From Byssochlamys sp. IMV 00236 (taxonomy: Eukaryota; Ascomycota; Eurotiomycetes; Eurotiales; Thermoascaceae), in contig MSJH02000681.1 in the NCBI GenBank assembly GCA_001931875.2, positions 1-32,854 of the forward strand: DNA of 32,854 nt. The letters run 5' to 3'. Under the pieces are notes generated by a model. The model was given only the letters and a program-made list of their open reading frames with translations. It was not told where the DNA came from and did not search any database. How positions within the stretch are numbered: position 1 is the stretch's first letter; the number at the start of each line of letters is the position of its first letter. The position numbers and the translations under genes were made by a program. Positions 10,664-22,789 of this stretch are shown in pieces.

Positions 10664-13600
10664 ATTAAGGCCTTACTATTATTAAAATAACTTTAAAAAC
10701 TATTAAGAGTATCTTTATATTATTAAAGCTATTATTTTATTAAATCTAATAGTACTAGTAAATTTCTATAATATTATTCCTCTTACTATCTTAAGTCTTA
10801 TATCTCTATTTATTATTATTATTACTAATATCTACTTATTTATCTCTCTTTATTAAGATTTTAGTAATTTTATTTTACCCTATTATAATAAAGTATATTT
10901 TATTAATTTAATCTATTTTAAGATTTAATATTAAGTATTATAATCTTAAAGTTATTATAAGAAAATAACCTATATTTATTTTATTATAATCTATATTTAT
11001 TTTATTATAATTTATTCTATTTATTTAATATTTAATATTATATTTATTTATTAAAGAACTCTATAATAATATTATTACTTAATAAATAATATATTAATAT
11101 TACTCTCTCTTTATTAAGCACTAAAACCTTAGTAATAGCCTTCTCCTTAGCAGTATTTTAATTAGAAACTTTATAGTTCTAGAACTAGTTTAATAAGGAA
11201 ATATTAGACTTAATTAAGTTTATTATTTATTTTTATTTAAAGCCTAACTTTATATAAAAGAAGTCTATAGCATATAAATAAACTTTATAGATTATCTTAT
11301 ATATAGCCTTAGTATTAACTAAATAATTTAAATATCTTATAGACTAGATAATTAATTATATATTATTAAATAATATAATTAAGAGCCTTTTAAAGAAAGT
11401 AATATTATTGCTAAACTATTCTTATTTTATAACTTAGTAAATAGAAATAAGAGAATAGTATTTTAAAATAAAAGAGCTATTATAATTATTTAGTAAAGTA
11501 TATATATAGTTAAGAGAGAATTTAAAGCTATTTTTTTAAGCTATATTAGTTATCTTATAACTAAAAAGAGACTTCTTTAACTTATTCTCTTTTTTTAAAT
11601 GTATTAATAATACTAGTAATATTAATAATTTTAATATAAGACTAAGAGCTAAAATCCCTATATTTCTAATAACTATATTTATATTTACTTTATCTTCTCT
11701 TATTCTTAAGAATCTATATAACTTTATCTAGGAATAATATATATATATATAACTATCCTATATAAGGACTAAGTCTCTTTAAAATATAGCTTTAATAGAT
11801 AATATTATAGTAAATCTAAATATATTAAATATACCGCTTAACTTAAATACTATATTAATAAATATATTTTAGAGAATATTAGATATTATAGCTAAGTCTA
11901 ATAGAGAAATAACTAAAAGTATAAATTAATAGATTATAGAACTATTAAACTAGAATTATATAATAATAGAGATTCTCTAGAATTACTGCGCTAAGCTAAG
12001 AGCTTATTATAATAATTAAATAAATTAATAAGCTTAATAATAAAAAAACTAATAACTAATTTAATAATAAAAAACTTAAGTTTATAATAAAAAATACTCT
12101 AGTTAATCTCTTAACTTAAAATACCTTATAAACTTAAATAACTCTATTAAACCTAGGTTTACCTTAAATATATTAATAAATATTACAGTTAATAATACTT
12201 AGTAGAAGTAAATTAAGCTAAGATATTTTTACCCTAATTTTAATAATATAGATTATATTAGCATAAGCCTAATAATTATAATCGGTAATTATATATATTA
12301 TAAGAATATATATATTTTTATTAACTATATTTATAACTTAGCTATAATAAAAGAAAAAGCTATAGTTTAAGGCTATACCTAAAAATCTTTATAAGACCTT
12401 ATATTATAATAGTATATAGTAAAGTTATTTAATAATAATTATAACTTCTTATAAAATTATTTAATTAAGGAGAGATAAATCTCTATAATAATAAAGTACT
12501 TTAAGCTTAATACTGCTATAGTAATAAGATAATTAAAATCTCTATACTATACTATATAAGATATTACTACAGGTTAAATACTCTAGGAGTTTATTTAATA
12601 AATATTATAACTATCTTATACTATAAGTATTATTAAAATATATAGTTAGCTCTTAATTATATAAAATAAATTTTTACTATTTTTAAAATAAGATATATAG
12701 GCGCTATAACTTAATATTATACTCTTTAACTTTATTAAATATATTAAGGAAGTATATATTATCTAATAAAAATAAGTAAATAAGAATAAATACTATTACT
12801 AATAGTATAACTATAATAATTAAAGAACTTCCTTTTCTTATTATTTTCCTTTCTTAGTTATATTAAAATAAAACTAATATAATATTAATACTAATAATTA
12901 AACTAGAGATAAAGCCTTAAGATAATTTATATAAAATAAGAATTTATATTAAAACTTTAATTATTCTATTTATTTAAATATAATACTATTTTTTTAAATA
13001 AACTAAGGTAATTAGTAATAATAATAGAACTAAAACTAAGTATAGCCCTTAGCTTAGCCTTATATTTAATCTTAGTAATATAGTATTTAATCTTAGTAAT
13101 ATAGTATTTAATCTTAGTAATATAGTATTTAATCTTAGTAATATAGTATTTAACCCTAGTAATATAGTATTTAACTTTAATAATACTATATATTATAAAA
13201 TTAAACTTAATACTATAATAATAATACTTATTAATTATATTCTTAGTAGTATAGTAATTATAACTCTCTTATAAGTATTTAATTATAAGTTATAGCTTAT
13301 AATAATAATGCTATAGAATAATCTAAGAGAATAATAGAGAATAATTAGGAGAATATAAATATATAAAGATATAAAAATACTTACTATATAATATATTCTA
13401 AATATATTTAGAATTCTATATTAAAATATAAGAAATACTTTAACTAAAGCAGTTATAATTATTATAATAACCTTAAGCTTAAATTAAACTATAACTATAA
13501 TAATTATAATATATTTATATATTATATAATATTATTAATTATTCTTATATTTAAATATTAGCTTTATTAAAGAATATTTAAGTTAAATAATAAGCTCTAT

Positions 13601-13850
13601 AAATATTTATATAATATAAATTACTATTAGAAATATATATCTCTAATTATACTATTTAATAAGATAACTTTAAGTATAATAATTAAATCTAATATAATAA
13701 TTCTAAATATAATAGTAAGTATAACTATAATAATACTTTAGCTTATTTAAGCTAATTCTTTAATTACTTAAATATTACTTAGCTATATATTTTATAGATA
13801 GTACTATATTATAGTAAAAGCATATATTAAAGATAGCCTTAATACTAAGC
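10664..13850 (+). pseudogene. Gag region relic of element A
   Basis: Plus-strand sequence between the leader and the protease of A, about 3.2 kb, where gag (the capsid and nucleocapsid precursor) is expected. It is homologous in patches to the gag regions of B at 14760-16007 and 22860-24560. Stops are frequent in all frames. No clear CCHC knuckle could be read. A 21-bp tandem repeat sits near its 3' end. The identification rests on position and on homology with B. Confidence 0.6.
13065..13185 (+). repeat. 21-bp tandem repeat in gag of A (about six units)
   Basis: The unit tttaatcttagtaatatagt plus one base recurs about six times in a row; later units vary by transitions (ccctag, actttaa). 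In one plus-strand frame each unit reads FNLSNIV. Twenty-one bases is seven codons, so the array kept frame, as expected of a low-complexity heptapeptide tract in a Gag C-terminus. The corresponding part of B lacks it. Confidence 0.85.
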
Positions 13851-13855
13851 TAATT

Positions 13856-13920
13856 TACTTAAATTCTAGATATTCTATAATAATAATAAATAAGAAATTT
13901 CTTAAATAAGTTACTCTATA
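13856..13920 (+). pseudogene. Gypsy protease relic in A
   Basis: Plus-strand reading gives L-N-S-R-Y-S followed by a run of I and then NKKFLK. This matches the retropepsin active-site block L-D-S-G-x-S/T and the following NKKFVxQ stretch seen in fungal gypsy elements, with Asp to Asn and Gly to Arg as RIP would make. The same block is at 24652-24705 in B. The protease would process the Gag-Pol polyprotein. Confidence 0.65.
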
Positions 13921-14556
13921 AGCAGAAATTTATTAAATATTTAAAATAAGAATTAATAGGATAAGACTAATAGTTTATAATTTAACTAAATATATTTATA
14001 TTACCTTAAACTATTTAGTAACTTAAAATAGTAAATTAGTATTACTTTATCTAAATATTAAAATATATTTAGTTAATTACTTAAAGGTAAACTTTCTCTT
14101 AAGTATTAATATAATAAGTTATTATAGCTTATTAATATACCTTATAATATTAGCCTATATTATTATTAGAGATATTTACATTTTACTAATAGTAATAATA
14201 AAGCTAAATTATATATATTTATAATTAGTTTACTTAACTAGTAAAATTATAATACTATTAAATAGCTTTCTTTAAATCTTAATATATTTTAAAGAGAACT
14301 TATTTATAAACTAAGATTATCTTTTTAAGCTAGAGTACTATAAAATTAGTCTATATACCTATATTATTAATATAAACTTCTTATTTATATAAGCTATTAA
14401 TACTATAGCTAATAAATAAATAATCTCTTAAAAAACTTATTTAAAACGCGTTAATAATTATAAGAAAATATATATCTTTTATATTAATTCTATTATAGTA
14501 TTATTAGCCTAGATACTTATTATTAGCGAGACTAAAGAGTTATTAATATAAAGTAA

Positions 14557-14561
14557 TAATC
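14557..14561. repeat. TSD of element B, left copy (taatc)
   Basis: Matches 28929-28933 exactly. The A sequence joins across B at this point and aligns with the corresponding protease to reverse transcriptase linker of B near 25360. Confidence 0.88.
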
Positions 14562-14735
14562 TAATATAGATATAGGCGTATAATACTACCTTAGCGTTAC
14601 TTATTTGCTTACTTACTACTTTAATAGAGTATAAAGGTATAAAATATAGAAGCCTTAGGCTAATAACTTAGCTATATAGTTACTTCCTTATATAGCTAAT
14701 AAAAGGATAACTTCTTTATCTCCTATACTGTAATA
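14562..14735 (+). repeat. 5' LTR of gypsy element B
   Basis: Aligns without gaps to 28755-28928. I count 17 differences in 174 bases, all transitions. It starts TAATATAG and ends GTAATA, consistent with RIP of TG...CA termini. Confidence 0.9.
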
Positions 14736-16007
14736 ATTTAGTAGTATATTAAAGTTATTTAAGGCTTAACTATTATTAAAAGTATCTTAAAAACTATTAT
14801 AGTAATTTACTATACTATTTAATTATTATTATCTTAAGCTAGCTTCTAATATTAGTAGATTATCTATAGTCTCTTCCTTATTATATATAAAGTTATCTGT
14901 TATTATTAGAAGTCTTTATATTATCTATTCTTTTTATTAAGATTTATCTTAATACTATTTAATTTTATCTTTATTAGCCTTAATTTAGTATCTCTTATTA
15001 AAATATTTATATTAAGCTATTTCTTTATATATTTTACGCCTGGGGATATTATAAGTTAACTAAGGATATTTATATTTAAAGCCCTACTTTTATTATTAAA
15101 ATCTTATATTATATTATTAGTTTTATTATTTTTATCTTTAGTATTATTATAAATTAGCTTTAGTCTCTCTTATTAAATATTTTACTTAAAGAAGCTAAGG
15201 TTAAGCCTTTATAATAAGCTAGCCTTTAGAGGAAATAAATTAAAGCTAATATCTCCTTATATTATTTAAAGAAATACTAGAACTTATATATAGTTTAATA
15301 GCTTTTTAAATAATAATTTCTTAATTTAAGAATTAGCTTAACTATAAGACTATTAATCTTATTAATTTTATCTTATTCTACTATTTAAAATATAACTTCT
15401 TAAAATATATTTTATTAGCCTATATTAAGATATTCTAGATTAAACTATAGATATTACCTCTTTAAATAGAATAATTTATATTTTCTATATTATAAATAAT
15501 AGATTAGTTTATTCTTTATAGCGCTATTAAAGACTTCCTTAAATTTATAATAATATTAATAGAATACTTTATTTTTTAAAAATAGCAGTCTATTATAGTA
15601 AATCTAGCTAATTTTATATTAAAACTTATATAGCTATTAAATAGACTATATTCTATATATTCTTATAGTATCTCTATAGCTTTATTATAAGATAAATACT
15701 AATAAGAGTAATTTAAGTTATAAATTCTAGTTATAATACTCTCTTAATTAACTTTACCTAATTTAATTTTTAAACTTTAAAATTCTATTTTCTAGAGTTA
15801 AAGAGCTAGATATTAAAGGGTCTTATTATTTAACCTATTATATTCTTTTTTAAATTTACTATTATATTATTTAAATAAAGCCTTAATATAGCTAGCAGTA
15901 AATATTAATAATATAGTAAATATTATTAATCTAGCTATATCTTTAATACTATTAGCTATTAACTCTAATATTATATTAATAGAGATATTCTAGCAGATAA
16001 TAGAATT
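14736..16007 (+). pseudogene. Gag region relic of B, part 1 (upstream of M)
   Basis: Leader plus 5' gag region of element B. It starts with a leader block shared with A (possible primer-binding site) and ends at the insertion of transposon M. Stops are dense. A small island with normal composition (acgcctgggga near 15037) survives, probably because it has few CpA sites. No motif was identified; the call is by position and patchy similarity to A. Confidence 0.55.
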
Positions 16008-16016
16008 AAATTAGCA
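16008..16016. repeat. TSD of transposon M, left copy (aaattagca)
   Basis: The nine bases aaattagca are repeated at 22851-22859 on the other side of M. One further base (t) also matches if the boundary is moved by one. Confidence 0.8.
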
Positions 16017-16078
16017 CAGGATATAGCTTAGCTTAGCCGGGGCTAAGCTTAGCTTACCTAAAAAGCTTAGCCTACTTA
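16017..16078 (+). repeat. Left terminal inverted repeat of M
   Basis: Aligns with the reverse complement of 22790-22850 at roughly 84% identity with two single-base gaps; the mismatches are nearly all transitions. Both share the GC-rich core tagccggggct, exact in both ends, followed by agcttagc and another gcttagccta. The core has no CpA or TpG, which explains why RIP left it unchanged. Confidence 0.85.
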
Positions 16079-17850
16079 AAAAAAATCTAGATTTAGCTTA
16101 GACACTAAGTTAGTTTTAGTATAGTATTTAGGTAGGCTTAATATATATATAGCTTATATAACTTATAATAAAGTTTTTATATTATATTGCAGTAAACTAT
16201 ATTTATTAAGAACTATATATAGTATATACTCTATATTATATTATAATATATGCTGAGCGTAGGTTAGAATAATATTAGGATATATATAGGGAGCTAGAAT
16301 TAATATTATTCTATATAGTTTACTAAGGCAATATATATAAAAATAATTATTAAGCATATACTAAAGTAATATTAAAATCCTATTATATAGAAGTTTATAT
16401 TATTTATATTATCTTTAACCTTCTTAATAATACCTTTACCTTATCTTTATAGTATTATAATCTATCCTCTTATATTATTATTATATAACTATAAAAATAC
16501 TGCTATATTTAAAGGAATTCTTTACCTATAATATAGTTTTATTAGTAGGTAATCTAATAAATTATAGGTATTACTATAATAAATATATCTCTGCTTAATA
16601 TTAAGTATATACTAAATAAAAATAGGCCTAGTTCTTAATCTAAATTTAATATAGATCTTAGACTTATATACTACAGCTAAGCAGAAAAATAAGAAATTTA
16701 ATAAGCAGATATTATATATATATTAAAAGCGCACTAAATATAAATAGTGCTTACAATTATTATTAAGAAAAATACTTATATATTAATCTTTAAATCTTCT
16801 ATCTTAAGTATAAATAGGAATATATAAGTCCTTTTTTTAAAATTAATTAAGTATATGCTAAGCTTCTATAATTGCTAGGTATAGATAAATATAAATAGCC
16901 TACTTATATATAATAAGATTATTAATTTATAGCCTATTATAAGTTTAATATAAGTTCTATATATATATAATATACTAATAATTAAAGTTATAACACTATA
17001 TAAGGACTGCATATTTAGGGGCGAGTATATTATTATTCTTAATATATATTAGATATATACTAATTTACTATAATATTAAATTATAGTATAAAGACTAGTA
17101 ATATAACTATAGATAAGAAGATAATTAAATTATAATAAGTTTAAGATCTGTTCTATATATACTAGAGCTATATTAATAATATATAGTATATTAATTAAAT
17201 ATATTTTACTTAATAAGTAATAAGATACTAATTTTATTTATAAACTATAGTAAGTCTTAAGTATATATAAAGCTTATATTAAGCTAATATTTCTTCTAAT
17301 ATAGGAAGTATATTAATTAAGGGTATTATTATATTCTATAAAGAAATAGCTTATATTAATAATAAGTTTAGAAACAGCTATAAGAGCTAGTTTTATTAAA
17401 GAATAAGTTAATATATACTAATATATAAATAGGATTTATATATTATCTTTTTTATTATTTATATTACTATTTATATTATTATTTATATATAACTTATAAC
17501 TTTTAGCAGGCTTTTTAGATATATTTAATATATGCCTAATATTAACTTTAATTAATCTTAGCCTTTATTCTAGTATTTTATATCTTTATTAACCTTATCT
17601 TATAAGCATATAGTAAATATACCCCTGCCTATATTATATATATGCTAACCTTATATAGACTAAAAATATCTTATTACTATAAGATAATAATAATAGAAGT
17701 AATAGTAAATAGCCTTTTAATTTATCTTATATATATACTAAACTAAGTTATAATATAAGTCTTACCTTAATTCTAATAAAGTGTAGATAGTCTATATCTT
17801 ATAATAAATATATAAATAAATATACTACTAATAAGAAAATATTAACTAAA
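16079..17850. other. Left interior of M, no recognisable gene
   Basis: RIP-degraded sequence with no readable domain. It contains several copies of the palindromic motif, for example 16351-16366, 16601-16616 and 16847-16862, and a short island with unmutated bases near 16250-16262 (gctgagcgtagg). No frame is open for long. Confidence 0.5.
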
Positions 17851-18057
17851 TTAAAATATAACTATACTTATAATTATAATTATAGATATTTTTATAATAT
17901 TAATAGCTACAGTACTAAGTTTATTAATAAATTTTTCTTTTTTATATATAGAGTATATATTAAGTTTATATCTATAAGTTATAATTTCTTCTTCTAAGGA
18001 TAAGTTTTTAGAGGCCTTAAATATATAGATATTTAAGCCTAGCTCTCCCCTAAGCAT
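17851..18057 (-). pseudogene. Short open frame in M (68 codons), likely fragment of a larger decayed gene
   Basis: The only frame over 60 codons that survives in the window, read on the minus strand from an ATG at 18055-18057. The product starts MLRGELGLNIYIFKASKNLS, is rich in Lys, Ile and Ser, and ends in an Ile-rich run. Reading upstream through stops shows that the start region belongs to a 16-residue repeat (E-L-x-I-K-L-K-F pattern, 48 bp), so the ATG is probably internal to a longer former protein. The hydrophobic tail is likely a product of RIP (Thr/Ala to Ile, Val to Ile) and not a membrane segment. I recognise no family. It is not a functional gene in my view. Confidence 0.4.
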
Positions 18058-18165
18058 ATACTTAATATTAAACTTTAATTTAATACTAAGCTCTTATACT
18101 TAAAGATTATTAATACCGAACTTTAGTTTAATATTAAGTTCTTATATTTAAAGGCTATTTTTTTA
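18022..18165 (-). repeat. 48-bp tandem repeat in M (two clear units, one weak)
   Basis: The block aaactttaatttaatacta at 18070 recurs as gaactttagtttaatatta at 18118, exactly 48 bases later, followed in both by cttatact/attaaag. On the minus strand the units read ELSIKLKF and ELNIKLKF (16 codons each), and the start of the 17851-18057 frame looks like a third, diverged unit. Confidence 0.65.
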
Positions 18166-18569
18166 TATCTTTAAATAATTGCAATATAATATTTTTTATT
18201 TTTTTATTTATTCTTATTATAGGGGAAAAAAAATATATATATATATTTATTATATAACTATAGCTATATAGATATATATATTTATTATATAAACTACTAT
18301 AATAATCCTTCTCTTTCTTACTTAAATTTTTATTATCTTTACTCTATTATTTTTTTTAATTAAATAATAAAATTAGTCTCTATTATTTCTTTTAATAAGG
18401 ATCCTTTGCTATAATATATATAAGCTCTATTTTATCTAGAATCTATATTTAACTCCTAAATAATATATACTAAATATAAAGTTAGTATATACTTTAGATT
18501 AAAATTAGTAAAGCTATTTAAATCTAATAAAAGAGTTTAAACCCTTTTAGATATTAGGACGGTATTAAA

Positions 18570-19392
18570 TTAAACCTAGCCTTAAATATAACTAGAACCT
18601 TTAAATCTATCTCTTCCTTAACCTCTATTTAGTATATATTCTTTACTTAATCTATATTAAGAAATATAATCTAAGTCTAATTTTTTAGAGCTTAGCTTAG
18701 TCTACTTAGTCTTAGATTAAACCTAGCTTTAATAATAACTAGAATCTCTAGATTAATCTTTTTCTTAACCTCTATTTAATATATATTCTATATTTAATCT
18801 ATATTAAAAATAATAATCTAAGTCTAATTTTTTAGAGCTTAGCTTAGTCTATTTAGTCTTAAATTAAACCTAGCTTTAATAATAATTAGAACCTTTAGAT
18901 TAATCCTTTCTTTAATCTTTATTTAATATATACTCTATATTTAATCTGTATTAAGAAATATAATCCGAGTCTAATTTTTTAAAGCTTAGCTTAATCTGCT
19001 TAGTCTTAGATTAAACCTGGCTCTAATAATAATTAGAATCTCTAGGTTAATCTCTTTTTTAACTTTTTTTTTAACCTTTATTTAATATATATTTTATATT
19101 TAATTTATATTAAAAATAATAATCTAAGTTTAATTCTTTAGAGCTTAGCTTAGTCTATTTAGTTTTAGATTAAATCTAGCTTTAATAATAATTAGAACCT
19201 TTAAATTAACCCCTTTCTTAATCTCTATTTAGTATATACTTTATATTTAATCTGTATTAAGAATAATAATCTAAGTCTAATTTTTTAGAGCTTAGCTTAA
19301 TTTATTTAGTCTTAGATTAAATCTGACTCTAATAATAACTAGAACCTTTAAGTTAACCCCTTTTTTAATCTCTGCTTGGCATATACTCTATA
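18570..19392 (-). repeat. 147-bp tandem repeat array in M (about 5.5 units)
   Basis: Units marked by ttaaacctagc or variants start at 18570, 18717, 18864, 19011, 19170 and 19317. The spacings are 147, 147, 147, 159 and 147. Each unit contains taataactagaa, a Phe/Leu-rich block, tatttagtatatat, ctaagtctaattttttagag and cttagcttagtctatttagtctt. Both the period (49 codons) and the extra 12 bases of the fourth unit are multiples of three, which suggests the array was once translated. The strand is uncertain: all frames have several TAA/TAG stops, the best plus-strand frame has the fewest, and the minus strand is favoured only by the neighbouring minus-strand frame. Units differ mainly by transitions. 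Confidence 0.85.
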
Positions 19393-22300
19393 AATATTTT
19401 ATCTCTAGCTAGTATATATTTAGTAGAAAGTTTAGATAAGGATATTAAAATAATCTTAAAATTAATATCTTTATTAAAAGATTAATTATTATTATTATTT
19501 AAAGGTATATTATAGGGATTATTAGAATTAAATAGTAAATAAAATTGATTTATTTAATAATTAGCAGCACTTTAATTCTATTAGTTTAAAAGATATATTT
19601 AATATATATTTAAAGGTATATTAAATTTTTATCTTATTATTTCTTTATATTTATTAGGAGATCTATATAGTATTACTATAATTTTACTATATATTATTAA
19701 TATTATAGCTAAAAAGCTCTTATTATTTAATAATATCTTCTATATATTATTATAGACTAAATATAAATTAGTCTTATTAATATTTAATCTATACTAGATA
19801 GATATTAAGCATATACTAAGTATAGATATATTATTAAATAGCCCCTAGTAAAGATAGGTTTCTTCCTATATTATAATTATCTTAGAAATAACTATTTTTA
19901 AATAATCTAATATATTTTTAAGTATAACTCTACTATTTAAAAGAGATTTTTAATATTTCTTATAATAATATAATAAGAATCTATAATTTTATTTTGCTTT
20001 AAAGCTATTTTTTAGTATCTAGATATTTCTTACCCTATTAATATATAGTTTAAAAGATTTCTTAGTAAGAATATAGATTCTATAGATATTTTAGTTAATA
20101 GATAAGGGGATAGAATCTTTTAAATTTTTTATAGAAATTATATTTAATATATATTTAGCAGAAGATAAATATATGCTTAAGATATTTTTATTAGTTAAGG
20201 GAAGGATAAATAGAATATAAATAATTACTAAAGCCTAAATATATTTAGCATATATTTTATATTTATTAAGATAATACTAATTAAGTGCTTATTTCTTATA
20301 TATATCTATAATAATAGTCTGTATCCCTTCTCTATTTAAAATATATACCTATTAAATATATTAATATATAGCTTATAATAATATTTAAAATAGTAATTTA
20401 AATATTTAAAAATATATACAATAAGTTTATAGAGAGATAAAAGCATAGTAATAAATATTAATCCCTAATATAAAGTTAGTATATACTAAATATATGATAA
20501 GGAGAAGTTAAATATATATCTAGCTTCAGAATTCTAGCTTAAGATTAAAAAGATATTTATATTTCTAAGTACTATCTTATAAGCTAAATCTATTTTAAGA
20601 TATTTAGCTTTTATAAATATTTTTACTTAAGTATTTATATAATAAATAATAATATATTCTCTAGTTTTACTAATATTAACTATATAAATCTATTATTTAT
20701 TACTTTCTCTGCGTTAGTTAAACTTATATTTTTATATAACCCCTATATAATATTAGTATATATAAAATATATAATAAGAATAGATTCTAACTAGCAATAT
20801 CTAAACTAAATAGATATTACAGAAGTTTTTATTTTTAAATTAAATAAGCAATTTTATCCTTAATATTTAAAAAAGCTCTAATTAAATTTAGAGCTTAACC
20901 TTAATATTTTTATTTAAATATATATACTTCAGGAGATATTAAGAATTTATTTATAAGTATCTAGTTAGTATATATAAAATATAGGCTTAAGATATATATA
21001 ATATATATACAGTTATAATAAGAATATCTCTTTAATTAATTAGATCTATAAGTTTTTAAGTAAAATCTTAACTTAACTTAGTTAGTAATAGAGAAAAATA
21101 TATATAATCTTCTTAATGAATAAAAAGGATAAAAAGAAAATAATCCTAATTATAAAGAATAAAAATATTAATTAAAGCATTATATTTTTTATATAAGACT
21201 TTAAATATATCTTAAAAGTAGTTAAATCCTAGACTTATAGTTAATATATGCTTAATATATATAGAGCAAATACTTATTATAAGTTATGCGCCTTAAAATA
21301 ATATAATTAATATAAGTATAAATAGATTAAATAAAAATATTAATATTATATATCTTATAAGCTATTAAGATATATATATAAAGCATATAAATTTAAGCTA
21401 TATATATAGAGATAGCTTATATAATATACTATAATTTAAAATTACTTGCTAATAAGTAACTAATAAAGATAACTAATAGCTAAAAATATATTTAATATAT
21501 ATTAAGATTAAATATAGAGTTAAACTTACTTTATATTATTTAAAGATTACTAGAGTTTAATTTAAATATATCTATATTTTATTTTCTGAATAAAAATAAT
21601 ATCTTACTAATTATTAATTCTAAAAATAAAAAAATTTATTATATTAATTTTTAATTTTTCTTTTAAGAAATTTACTAGCAGAAGTAGTATTAGATATATA
21701 GCCTACTTCTTTATAAAGTATTTTAAAGATATTTAGTTTAATATAGCTATATTTATAGCGTTATCTAAGTATATGCTTTAGTATATATTTATAATATTTA
21801 ATGCTGTTGTATTTATATATCTAATAATATGCTTTATTTTAAATTTTATCCTTTTTATCCTTTTAAAGAAGTAGGAGAGATAAGGTTTTATAATTATCTT
21901 AAGTATAAAGCCTAAACTAGATCTAAGCTATATTTAGTATATATTTATAATATATTAAATATCTGCTTAAGATAAGGTATAGATATACCTTTAATAAAAG
22001 TTGTTAAAATATTTAATAGATATTTATATTAAAATAGTTATAAGATAAAAGATTCTTTTAGTAAATAAAATATAAGATATTATTAAAATAAGTTATTAGA
22101 TATTTAAGAATAGATAACTTATCCTAAATATTATTAACTATAATCTTAGAGATATTACTATAGCTAATAATAATACTTATAAGAGAAATAGCTTTTTAAA
22201 TATATTTAGCATATACCTTACTAAAACTTATATAAAAAAATATATTTAATTAAGTCCTATATAAAAAGGAAATTTAAGATATATTTTAAATTTTTTATTT

Positions 22301-22789
22301 TTGCTTTTTATATAGAAATAGATATTGCTTTAATTATTTATTATATTCTTAAACTAGTTTAGGTATATTTTATAAAGATTATAGTTTTATATAAGTTTGC
22401 TTTATAATAAATTAGCATCTAGTCTAAATATAATAAATATTAAGTATATACTTAATATCTATTAAGCCTCTATAAGAATTATATTAATATACTTAGATAA
22501 GAATATTATATAGCTATTAATTAAGAATGCTATTAATTTAGCTATTAATTATAATTACTTAGTTCTTAGCTATTTTTAAATATTTAGGGAAAAAATAATA
22601 GTATTTAGCTTTATATTAGCTATTATATATATATATATTGCAAATTTTAAAGAGTTTTATTATATAAATATTATTATTAATCCTTAGATAGGCTAATTTT
22701 ATATTAATTATACAATCGGCTTATACTAAGCTTATACTTAATCTATATATAAGGTAGGTTAAGCTTAACCCAGCTAAGGATAAGCTCTA
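19393..22789. other. Right interior of M, no recognisable gene
   Basis: About 3.4 kb of RIP-degraded DNA presumably holding the rest of the transposase or accessory gene of M. It carries many copies of the palindromic motif (for example 19805-19820, 20475-20490, 21765-21790, 22205-22220, 22441-22455). I could not read a DDE triad, zinc finger or helicase motif on either strand. Confidence 0.45.

Noticed and set aside
17851..18057. The 68-codon open frame as a functional small membrane protein
   Set aside because: It lies inside transposon M, has no family I recognise, its start falls inside a repeat, and the Ile-rich tail is what RIP makes of Thr/Ala/Val codons.
18226..18290. AT-dinucleotide runs as an origin or promoter
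   Set aside because: Such runs are expected by chance and by RIP in this composition; no other signal accompanies them.
18570..19392. 147-bp period as a nucleosome-phased satellite or centromere repeat
   Set aside because: Only about 5.5 units, confined to transposon M, with a 159-bp unit that keeps codon phase; a coding repeat is simpler.
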